Shown here piece by piece: positions 7,685 to 11,910 of a stretch of 11,910 bases of DNA; within the stretch, counting starts at the first letter, position 1, and the number at the start of each line of letters is the position of its first letter. The translations under genes and the position numbers were made by a program. Below the pieces are notes generated by a model. It was given only the letters and a program-made list of their open reading frames with translations. It was not told the DNA's origin and did not search any database. This DNA is from Clostridiaceae bacterium (GTDB lineage: Bacteria; Bacillota_A; Clostridia; Clostridiales; Clostridiaceae). The DNA is taken from the NCBI GenBank assembly GCA_029256485.1, contig JAQSXU010000205.1:1-11910 (forward strand). Reading direction: 5' to 3'.

Positions 7685-8347
7685 TTAACCCTTAATTATT
7701 TTATCAATATATTTATATGTCATAGGAGCGCGAATTTTTAATATTTCCTTTGATTCTTTACTGTTAAAATATAATGCAAAGCATTCAGTAAAATATTCGT
7801 CACTGTACATTGCATAATAATTTAAATAAGCACCACTAACATTTTTAAATACATCTGTATTGAATAGTTTTCTATTCTCTTGTATAAATGCTTTAACAAA
7901 ATCAGCACTACCACTGTATATTAGATTATCATCAACGGTATGTCCTATTTCATGTAATAAAGTAATACTATCACCTTGAGTTAATAGTACGTCATCAGTT
8001 TTAAAGTTCTTTGGCAATTGGCTGTGGACTATAGTAATTCTTTTCTGTTCGGGATCATTTAATCCTTGTGCTAAATTAGTTTTGTTACCTTTTAAATGTA
8101 TTAAATCCTTTTGCAATTTAATAGTATAGCCCTTATCATATAATTTATACTTTATATTTTGTGGTAGGTTATTTGCTTTGTTTAAGGCATCTTGCATAGT
8201 TTTTATATTACTGATAGATATACTATCACTTGTAATTAAATTGCTAATTTTAAGTGTTTCAGCTTGTACAGAAGATGCTATAAGTGTATTTGGTATAAAT
8301 AAAATCAAGATTATAATTATAGAAATTACAGTTATTTTTTTATTCAT
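7685..8347 (-). CDS. Secreted zinc metalloprotease, Pro-Pro endopeptidase/ATLF-like
   Basis: A 220-aa exported protease. Residues 1-~29 are a signal peptide (MNKK, a long I/L-rich core, then a probable cleavage after VQA at ~29). HEIGH at 132-136 gives His132, Glu133 and His136, and YSDEYFTE gives Tyr181 and Glu188. This Y-x6-E pair is the arrangement of the catalytic Tyr and third zinc ligand in C. difficile PPEP-1, a protein also 220 aa long as I recall it. The C-terminal APMTYKYIDKI resembles that family's end. Characterised members cut between prolines in surface adhesins; the substrate here is unknown, and no Trp is present in the stretch before HExxH where PPEP-1 has a substrate-loop Trp. 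SD AAGGAGTG (8353-8360) precedes the ATG by 5 nt. Position between lysis genes and integrase is typical for lysogenic-conversion cargo. Confidence 0.8.
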   Translation of the reverse strand: MNKKITVISIIIILILFIPNTLIASSVQAETLKISNLITSDSISISNIKTMQDALNKANNLPQNIKYKLYDKGYTIKLQKDLIHLKGNKTNLAQGLNDPEQKRITIVHSQLPKNFKTDDVLLTQGDSITLLHEIGHTVDDNLIYSGSADFVKAFIQENRKLFNTDVFKNVSGAYLNYYAMYSDEYFTECFALYFNSKESKEILKIRAPMTYKYIDKIIKG

Positions 8348-8370
8348 AATAGCACTCCTTTATTAATTAT

Positions 8371-8399
8371 ATATTACATCTATAATAAGAGGATGTCCA
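8371..8399 (-). promoter_or_regulatory. Putative promoter of the protease operon
   Basis: On the minus strand, TGGACA (8399-8394) and TAATAT (8376-8371) are separated by 17 nt, and the -10 is 23 nt before the start codon. A second possible -10, TATAAT (8371-8366), overlaps it. The protease could therefore be expressed from the lysogen independently of the integrase. Confidence 0.45.
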
Positions 8400-8417
8400 C
8401 TGATATTAAATGTAATA

Positions 8418-9893
8418 CTAGAGAAAAGTTATTTTTAGTTCTCCATTAAACGGATTATATGTTATTTCTTTAAAAATATTTTTTATCAATACTCTTTTTT
8501 TATTTAAATCAGTTTCATTTATTATTGTTTGAATGTTTTCAAATACATAGTCTTGACCGAAGCTATTATTTTCTAAACATTCAAGTTCCTCATTTTCAAG
8601 TTGCAATTTTAAGTTCGTATTTTCTTTTGTAATATCTTCTAATCTTTTAGATACGTTTTTACCAGCTTCATTAGATAATATTGCTAGTTTATCTATAAGG
8701 TTATTAATCATTATTTCATTTTTGCTGATTGATTTTTTTAGTTTTTTTATTGAATTGCTATTATTGGAAACATGGTTTTCGTTATATTGTTTTAGGAATT
8801 TCTGTTTGTTCTTTAGTGATACGAGAAAATTATCAATCTCCTTTTCTATAATTATTGAATTAATATATTTGTTATTTTTGCATTTATTTGCAGTTTTTTG
8901 AGTTCTTTGCAACCTATTGCTACACACATAATATGTATTTTTCTTTGAATTAGCAATTATATAATACCCGCCACAATGTGGACATTTTAAAAAACTAGAT
9001 AACCAAAATATATTACTACATCTTTTTAGGTTTTTTTCAGCTACTTCATCAAGCCTATGCTGAATATTTAACCATGTTGTCGCATCTACTATTGCATTAT
9101 GCTTACTAACAATAGCAATGTTGGTTTCTTTGTTAGAAACATTATAAGTAAGATAACCGCATCCATTGGGTTCTCCAACAGTTTCCCATCCATGCTGATT
9201 AAGATATTCATTTACCCTTTCACATGACTGGACATATATAGGACTTTGCAGCATTCTTCTTAACATATTTGGATTGTTATTATCACTTTTAAAATATTTC
9301 CTTACTGTACCATATAAACTATAAAGGCTAGGTTCTTTCAAATATGAATAGAATAAATCTTTTATAAAATTTTCATCTTCTAATTCTAAATAACTTTTCC
9401 CATCTATTTTGGTTACCTTGTACCCTTTTGCCACTTTTCCACCAGTAAAACAACCCTTTTTAGCAAGATTAAGCATAGCATCTTTAACTCTTTCCGCTAT
9501 AGTTTCACGCTCTAATTGTGCAAATACAGAAGCAAAATATAGCATTGCTCTGCCCATAGGTGTTGTTGTGTCGTATTTATCTTTAACACAAACAAAATCT
9601 ATAGTCTTATTCTCTAGCAATTCAAAAAAATCTGCTATATCAATTACTTTTCTGCTTATTCTATCCAATTTATAACATACTATAGTGTCAAAAATATTTA
9701 ATTTAAGTTTTTTATTTAATAACTGGAAAGCTGGTCTTTCTATTGTTGCACCACTATAACCATCATCTGAAAATACTTCAAATTCACATTTTTCATCTGC
9801 AAAATAATTTTTACACATTTCTGTTTGCGTTTCTATAGATACACTATCCTTTACTTCCACTGATTTCCTAACGTATATTGCTATCTTCTTCAT
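8418..9893 (-). CDS. Large serine recombinase (phage integrase)
   Basis: A 491-aa site-specific recombinase that would integrate or excise the phage. The N-terminal resolvase domain (~1-145) starts KKIAIYVRKS with catalytic Ser11, and carries the DDGYSGATIERPAF and KLDRISRK blocks and the long helix with FAQLERETIAERV. The recombinase domain follows (~150-290; GKVAKGYKV, LRRMLQSPIY). A zinc ribbon uses Cys304, Cys307, Cys324 and Cys338. Residues ~370-460 form the Lys/Glu/Asn-rich coiled coil typical of large serine integrases, with a short C-terminal tail. The length is normal for the family and the gene looks intact. SD GAGGTGAT (9904-9897) precedes the ATG by 3 nt. A hairpin terminator lies just upstream, so transcription probably starts within or near it. 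Phage genes are found on both sides, and attP is expected next to this gene. Confidence 0.92.
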   Translation of the reverse strand: MKKIAIYVRKSVEVKDSVSIETQTEMCKNYFADEKCEFEVFSDDGYSGATIERPAFQLLNKKLKLNIFDTIVCYKLDRISRKVIDIADFFELLENKTIDFVCVKDKYDTTTPMGRAMLYFASVFAQLERETIAERVKDAMLNLAKKGCFTGGKVAKGYKVTKIDGKSYLELEDENFIKDLFYSYLKEPSLYSLYGTVRKYFKSDNNNPNMLRRMLQSPIYVQSCERVNEYLNQHGWETVGEPNGCGYLTYNVSNKETNIAIVSKHNAIVDATTWLNIQHRLDEVAEKNLKRCSNIFWLSSFLKCPHCGGYYIIANSKKNTYYVCSNRLQRTQKTANKCKNNKYINSIIIEKEIDNFLVSLKNKQKFLKQYNENHVSNNSNSIKKLKKSISKNEIMINNLIDKLAILSNEAGKNVSKRLEDITKENTNLKLQLENEELECLENNSFGQDYVFENIQTIINETDLNKKRVLIKNIFKEITYNPFNGELKITFL

Positions 9894-9910
9894 ATAATCA
9901 CCTCGTGTTT

Positions 9911-9939
9911 AGGATAACAAAAAGATAGGCATATATCAA
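9911..9939 (-). promoter_or_regulatory. Possible integrase promoter inside the upstream hairpin
   Basis: On the minus strand, TTGATA (9939-9934, spanning the hairpin loop) and TATCCT (9916-9911) are 17 nt apart. The predicted start site would fall on the SD, which leaves almost no leader, so this is tentative. Confidence 0.25.
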
Positions 9940-9950
9940 TACACCTATCT
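9919..9950 (-). terminator. Hairpin terminator between the RHH gene and the integrase
   Basis: On the minus strand, AGATAGGTGTAT pairs with ATATGCCTATCT (two G-U pairs) around TGAT, followed by a T run (9923-9919). It begins at the stop codon of the RHH gene and should separate the HTH/RHH transcript from the integrase, or act as an attenuator. Confidence 0.75.
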
Positions 9951-10108
9951 CATTTCATTTCTGCATTTTTACTTTTAATGTCATTCAAATATTTCATAAC
10001 TAGCCTACTTATTATCTCACTAGCACTTGTCTTTTGATCTATTGCCACTTTTTTTAATGTTTTTTTTAATTCTTCATCCATATATATTGTAAATTTTTCT
10101 CCTGCCAT
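9950..10108 (-). CDS. Small ribbon-helix-helix (Arc/CopG-like) DNA-binding protein
   Basis: A 52-aa protein, MAGEKFTIYMDEELKKTLKK ... NAEMK. It shows an N-terminal strand (KFTIYM), a helix with DEELKKTLKKVAIDQ, the turn TSASEI, and a second helix (IISRLVMKYL), which is the ribbon-helix-helix fold of Arc/CopG/MetJ regulators. These bind operators as dimers through the strand. The ATG is supported by SD GAGGTGA overlapping the stop codon of the upstream HTH gene, so the two are a coupled operon. It lies directly before the integrase and may regulate integrase expression or recombination direction (inference). No toxin gene accompanies it, so an antitoxin role is not supported. Confidence 0.75.
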   Translation of the reverse strand: MAGEKFTIYMDEELKKTLKKVAIDQKTSASEIISRLVMKYLNDIKSKNAEMK

Positions 10109-10113
10109 ACGTT

Positions 10114-10353
10114 TCACCTCATGTCAATATTATCAATTTCACATTCGCTACAAAAATCCACTAGCAGATATGGACATGCATTAAGAACCAAAGCAATTCT
10201 TAAGATTAAATATAAATTCGGATGCCGATCCAAATCTTCTAACCTAGAGATATAACTTTGTTTTACTCCAATCTTTTCTGCTAGTTGTTTTTGAGTTAAT
10301 TTACGTTCCAATCTAGCTTGTTTTATGTTCAACTTAAATCTAACCACCACCAT
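10114..10353 (-). CDS. Small Cro/CI-type HTH transcriptional regulator
   Basis: A 79-aa protein that is essentially one lambda-repressor-like HTH domain: IKQARLERKLTQKQLAEKIG, recognition region VKQSYISRLE, and a last helix LILRIALVLNACPYLLVDF. A short acidic tail follows. No SD precedes the ATG; instead TATAAT ends only 10 nt upstream, which suggests a leaderless transcript. The next ORF, an RHH protein, is 5 nt downstream. A 17-bp inverted repeat lies in its promoter and could be its own operator. It may be a second regulator controlling integration genes, separate from the main repressor at 10721-11161. The start could be a few codons further in (GTG or TTG), since the family often begins near residue 4. 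Confidence 0.75.
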   Translation of the reverse strand: MVVVRFKLNIKQARLERKLTQKQLAEKIGVKQSYISRLEDLDRHPNLYLILRIALVLNACPYLLVDFCSECEIDNIDMR

Positions 10354-10363
10354 TTTTCAAAAA

Positions 10364-10369
10364 ATTATA
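10364..10369 (-). promoter_or_regulatory. -10 element giving a probable leaderless HTH mRNA
   Basis: TATAAT on the minus strand, 10 nt before the ATG at 10353, would place the start site at or within about 3 nt of the start codon. No good -35 is visible at the usual distance (TTCTAA at 10392-10387), so activation by a bound regulator is possible. Confidence 0.45.
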
Positions 10370-10380
10370 ATTAAATTGGC

Positions 10381-10397
10381 GTATATTTAGAATATAC
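10381..10397. promoter_or_regulatory. Inverted repeat, probable operator of the HTH gene
   Basis: GTATATT-TAG-AATATAC, a perfect 7-bp inverted repeat with 3-bp spacer. It is extended by TTGG and CCAA on the outer sides with one bulged base. It covers the -35 region of the HTH gene promoter, as expected for autoregulation. Confidence 0.5.
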
Positions 10398-10517
10398 CAA
10401 TGAGAACATATTTTCTACAAGAAAATCATGGTATTTTATGAGTACGATTTCGTGATATAATTAAATTACAGTAACAAATATTAAATTTTTGTAAAAAACA
10501 GATATTGTATGTGGATA

Positions 10518-10546
10518 TTGACATTATTTTTGGAAAGTTATAGAAT
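10518..10546 (+). promoter_or_regulatory. Strong sigma-A promoter of the 36-aa ORF
   Basis: Consensus TTGACA (10518-10523), a 17-nt spacer and TAGAAT (10541-10546, 5/6). The start site is predicted near 10553, at the edge of the LexA box. Confidence 0.75.
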
Positions 10547-10553
10547 AATTTTA

Positions 10554-10565
10554 GAACATATGTTC
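10554..10565. promoter_or_regulatory. LexA (SOS) box
   Basis: GAACATATGTTC is a perfect palindrome matching the Gram-positive LexA/DinR consensus GAACNNNNGTTC. It lies at the predicted start site of the promoter, a position where bound LexA would block transcription until DNA damage. Confidence 0.75.
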
Positions 10566-10600
10566 GCATAATAAACGAATAATATTAGGGGGTAATTCTT

Positions 10601-10711
10601 ATGGAAACAAAAGAAACTATTAAAGAGATTATAGAAAAGTATTATGAAGACTTAGAATTAGTTGATATGGAATTTGTTGTAAAAAAAATAAGGCAAAGGT
10701 TAATTCATTGA
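10601..10711 (+). CDS. 36-aa micro-ORF under LexA-box control
   Basis: METKETIKEIIEKYYEDLEL... is 36 aa, charged and probably one or two helices, ending IRQRLIH. The ATG follows AGGGGG (10587-10592) at 8 nt, a strong SD. Upstream are a near-consensus promoter and a perfect LexA box, so expression should rise with DNA damage. The gene converges on the phage repressor gene, and its last codons form part of that gene's terminator hairpin. No family is recognised. LexA-controlled small antirepressors are known in other temperate phages (for example Gifsy prophages, and Tum of phage 186), so an antirepressor role is a reasonable guess. No homology supports it, and an antisense role of the transcript is an alternative. 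Confidence 0.6.
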   Translation: METKETIKEIIEKYYEDLELVDMEFVVKKIRQRLIH

Positions 10712-10725
10712 ACCTTTGCCTTATT
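10681..10725 (-). terminator. Terminator of the repressor gene
   Basis: A 15-bp stem (AATAAGGCAAAGGTT with AACCTTTGCCTTATT, 10687-10701 and 10711-10725) has a 9-nt loop and an eight-T run on the minus strand (10688-10681). On the plus strand the following sequence is poor in T until a run about 8 nt further on, so it mainly serves the minus-strand transcript. Confidence 0.85.
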
Positions 10726-11161
10726 CACTAGATTTTTTAAGGTTATTATTTAGTTTTGCATCAAGTTTTATCGCTTCTTCTAATAGTTTGAGGTCAGATG
10801 ATGACATATTGCCTTCTTCATCTATTATTCCTTCTTGTATTAACCTTTTAACAAGTAGATCTGTTACAGTTTGAGAAGTTGGCTTATTAGCATCTTCTTT
10901 ATTAGAGTTTAGATAAGTTTCTTTTAAAGCCTTAGCAACAGTTAGTTCTTTATCTTCTTTAATCTCACTTGTATTTGTTAAATCACTTACAGAGCATCTT
11001 AAAGCTTTAGCAAGTTTATCTAATACATCTAAAGAAGGATTATTCATCTTTCCGTTTTCAATTCTATTTAAATATTCATAAGTGATGTTAGCCAGCTTCG
11101 CCAATGTGCGCTGGTTGATATCCATTTTTTCTCTAATTTTTTTTATATTATTACCTATCAT
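10721..11161 (-). CDS. Phage repressor, Cro/CI HTH family, without S24 self-cleavage domain
   Basis: A 146-aa regulator. The HTH domain spans ~1-66: MIGNNIKKIREKMDINQRTL, then ANITYEYLNRIENGKMNNPSL and LAKALRCSVSDL. The rest is a charged, helical tail (TVTDLLVKRLIQEGIIDEEG, then LKLLEEAIKLDAKLNN) that probably oligomerises. It has no peptidase S24 region, which CI/LexA-type repressors use for RecA-stimulated cleavage. ATG 11161 is preferred because AAGGAAGG lies 7-8 nt before it; the frame opens ten codons earlier with a TTG that lacks an SD. The gene faces the early region across a divergent control region holding three copies of one 14-bp operator, one of them just before its own SD. This is the likely lysogeny repressor. 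Confidence 0.85.
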   Translation of the reverse strand: MIGNNIKKIREKMDINQRTLAKLANITYEYLNRIENGKMNNPSLDVLDKLAKALRCSVSDLTNTSEIKEDKELTVAKALKETYLNSNKEDANKPTSQTVTDLLVKRLIQEGIIDEEGNMSSSDLKLLEEAIKLDAKLNNNLKKSSE

Positions 11162-11176
11162 AACAATTACCTTCCT

Positions 11177-11190
11177 TGACTTATAGTTCA
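11177..11190. promoter_or_regulatory. Operator copy O3
   Basis: TGACTTATAGTTCA, an imperfect copy of the 14-bp operator, lies immediately upstream of the repressor SD, where bound repressor would limit its own synthesis. Confidence 0.5.
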
Positions 11191-11199
11191 ATCTTTATA

Positions 11200-11226
11200 T
11201 TTATAATATATCATATTATTTGTAAA
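11200..11226 (-). promoter_or_regulatory. Possible repressor promoter
   Basis: TTTACA (11226-11221) and TATAAA (11205-11200) on the minus strand, spaced 15 nt. The spacing is short, so the assignment is weak. Confidence 0.3.
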
Positions 11227-11272
11227 TTTAAAAGCTATAACGAGCAAAGAGCAGTATATTAAAGATGAATGA

Positions 11273-11286
11273 TGATTTATAAGTCA
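11273..11286. promoter_or_regulatory. Operator copy O1
   Basis: TGATTTATAAGTCA differs from O2 at one position and is centred 34 bp from it, about three helical turns, which suits cooperative binding by repressor dimers. Confidence 0.6.
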
Positions 11287-11305
11287 TATTCATTGTATAT
11301 TGACG

Positions 11306-11334
11306 TTGATTTATAAATCATTAGATTGTATTAT
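11306..11334 (+). promoter_or_regulatory. Early (lytic) promoter
   Basis: TTGATT (11306-11311), a 17-nt spacer and TATTAT (11329-11334). The -35 lies inside operator O2, so repressor would exclude RNA polymerase. Confidence 0.55.
11307..11320. promoter_or_regulatory. Operator copy O2 (perfect palindrome)
   Basis: TGATTTATAAATCA is a perfect 14-bp palindrome overlapping the -35 of the early promoter. It is the best copy of the consensus TGAYTTATARDTCA. Confidence 0.65.
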
Positions 11335-11536
11335 ATAGACATACCAAGGGAAACAACAAAGACGAAACAAAAAAACAAAACGGAGGGAATGATAAAAAAT
11401 GTTCTTTAAAGAAATTAATACAACTTGATTTTAAATCCACTCTATTATTTTAACTGACAACGCTGGTAATACATAAATATAGTGCAATGCTATATAAACA
11501 TAAAAGAAGAGTTAACGAGTACACAGGGAGGTATGC

Positions 11537-11701
11537 GTGTATATAGTATCTACGATAATAGTTGACCATCGGTATGATAGTACCGAAACCATGTTAATTC
11601 CTAAAGTAACAGGTGATTTTAAAGAAGGTTTTAAAAGAACATTTAAATATTTGCGTCAATTGCCAATAGGCCATAGATGCAGAGGTGACGTAAGAATATA
11701 A
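11537..11701 (+). CDS. Small hypothetical early phage protein
   Basis: A 54-aa protein starting with GTG (MYIVSTIIVDHRYDSTETML ... GHRCRGDVRI), chosen because GGGAGGT (11526-11532) precedes it at 4 nt. An ATG in the SD spacer (11533) gives only ten codons. The protein is basic in its second half, with no membrane helix or recognised domain. It is the first convincing gene after the early promoter. The next SD begins at its stop codon, so it heads a tightly packed operon. Confidence 0.6.
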   Translation: MYIVSTIIVDHRYDSTETMLIPKVTGDFKEGFKRTFKYLRQLPIGHRCRGDVRI

Positions 11702-11715
11702 GGGAGGGCTGATAA

Positions 11716-11772
11716 GTGTTAACCATAGCAACTAGAAAGATATACACAAAATCAAAATTTTATAGGGGTTGA
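11716..11772 (+). CDS. Possible 18-aa peptide (GTG start)
   Basis: The frame MLTIATRKIYTKSKFYRG is preceded by GGGAGGG (11702-11708) at 7 nt. It is very basic. The strong SD is the only support, and it could instead be a leader for the following gene. Confidence 0.3.
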   Translation: MLTIATRKIYTKSKFYRG

Positions 11773-11777
11773 TTAAT

Positions 11778-11804
11778 ATGTCCATGAAGGTGATCTTTAA
11801 ATGA
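11778..11804 (+). CDS. Possible 8-aa leader peptide coupled to the next gene
   Basis: MSMKVIFK starts 9 nt after AGGGG (11764-11768) and its TGA overlaps the next ATG as ATGA. It may couple translation. Support is weak because of its size. Confidence 0.2.
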   Translation: MSMKVIFK

Positions 11805-11910
11805 AGTTCTATGAAGTGAAACATAGATGTGGTTGCAAACTTACCGTAATAGATGAAACTTACCAAGGTGGTAATTATCCTTATTGTAAGAAATGTAAAA
11901 CAAATGTAAG
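11801..11910 (+). CDS. Zinc-ribbon-like small protein, cut off by the window end
   Basis: The frame from ATG 11801 is open to the end of the window (36 codons): MKFYEVKHRCGCKLTVIDET ... YPYCKKCKTNV. CGC and CKKC give a four-cysteine set of the kind that binds zinc. SD AAGGTGAT (11787-11794) lies 6 nt upstream. Many small phage and host proteins share this fold, so no function can be given. The C-terminus is missing here. Confidence 0.6.
   Translation, partial: MKFYEVKHRCGCKLTVIDETYQGGNYPYCKKCKTNV

Larger units (their letters stand above)
10354..10600. promoter_or_regulatory. Intergenic control region between the HTH gene and the 36-aa ORF
   Basis: This region holds no gene. It contains a minus-strand -10 (10364-10369), an inverted repeat (10381-10397), a near LexA-box (10404-10415), a TTTCT-type palindrome (10411-10425), a plus-strand extended -10 TGATATAAT (10453-10461), a strong plus promoter (10518-10546) and a perfect LexA box (10554-10565). 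Confidence 0.6.
11162..11536. promoter_or_regulatory. Divergent immunity control region and early leader
   Basis: This 375-bp stretch contains the repressor leader, three operator copies, the early promoter and a leader to the first clear early gene. No good ORF is present. An SD-like GGAGGGA (11382-11388) precedes only very short frames (MFFKEINTT, 11400-11429). A small hairpin (ATATAG/CTATAT, 11477-11495) is also visible. Confidence 0.6.

Noticed and set aside
9409..9675. Plus-strand open frame inside the integrase gene
   Set aside because: Mirror of a conserved recombinase domain on the other strand, without SD or domain pattern. The same applies to 8178-8366 over the protease signal peptide.
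9950..10353. HTH plus RHH pair as a toxin-antitoxin system
   Set aside because: Both products look like DNA-binding regulators and no toxin-like fold is present in the pair.
11162..11191. TTG start ten codons upstream for the repressor
   Set aside because: It covers the SD of ATG 11161 and an operator copy, and the HTH family normally begins at the MIGNNIKKIRE position.
1..11910. CRISPR array, tRNA or rRNA genes, insertion sequence
   Set aside because: No regularly spaced direct repeats, tRNA cloverleaf or rRNA segments, and no transposase or flanking terminal repeats were seen on reading both strands.

Overview
The window is very AT-rich and reads as one continuous block of a temperate tailed phage (prophage or excised/circular form) from a Clostridium-like Firmicute. 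The evidence is clostridial tail and lysis families, AGGAGG-type Shine-Dalgarno (SD) sites, a large serine recombinase, and a LexA box of the Gram-positive GAACNNNNGTTC type.

Layout. (1) 29-5805, plus strand, tail module: a 997-aa baseplate/fibre protein with a BppU-like N-terminus and an SGNH-hydrolase C-terminus; a membrane-anchored second SGNH hydrolase that looks like a moron with its own hairpin terminator; and a 647-aa tail-associated endopeptidase-type protein. (2) 5825-7395, plus strand, lysis module: an XhlA-like accessory holin frame that lacks a usable start (best explained by a 1-nt loss), a GH25 endolysin whose first ~30 residues are deleted, and an intact LLH-family holin. (3) 7373-8347, minus strand, cargo: a secreted 220-aa Pro-Pro-endopeptidase/ATLF-like zinc metalloprotease, then a ~100-codon gene interrupted by an in-frame TGA. 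(4) 8418-10353, minus strand: a 491-aa large serine integrase preceded by a 52-aa ribbon-helix-helix protein and a 79-aa Cro/CI-type HTH protein that is probably translated from a leaderless mRNA. (5) 10354-10738, switch region: a near-consensus promoter with a perfect LexA box at its start site drives a 36-aa micro-ORF that converges on the repressor gene. (6) 10721-11340: a 146-aa HTH repressor without a self-cleaving S24 domain, and a divergent control region with three copies of one 14-bp operator. (7) 11341-11910, plus strand: start of the early region, with a 54-aa protein, tiny SD-preceded ORFs and a zinc-ribbon protein running off the window.

How it fits together. The tail proteins bind and breach the wall, the lysis genes release progeny (now damaged), and the immunity module holds lysogeny. 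Because the repressor cannot cleave itself, induction by DNA damage would need another route, and the LexA-controlled micro-ORF next to it is an obvious candidate. The protease and the moron esterase look like lysogen-expressed surface-modifying cargo. Three independent lesions (XhlA, GH25, TGA gene) suggest the element is decaying. Yet phage genes continue on both sides of the integrase with no recognisable host segment, which is odd for a simple integrated prophage.
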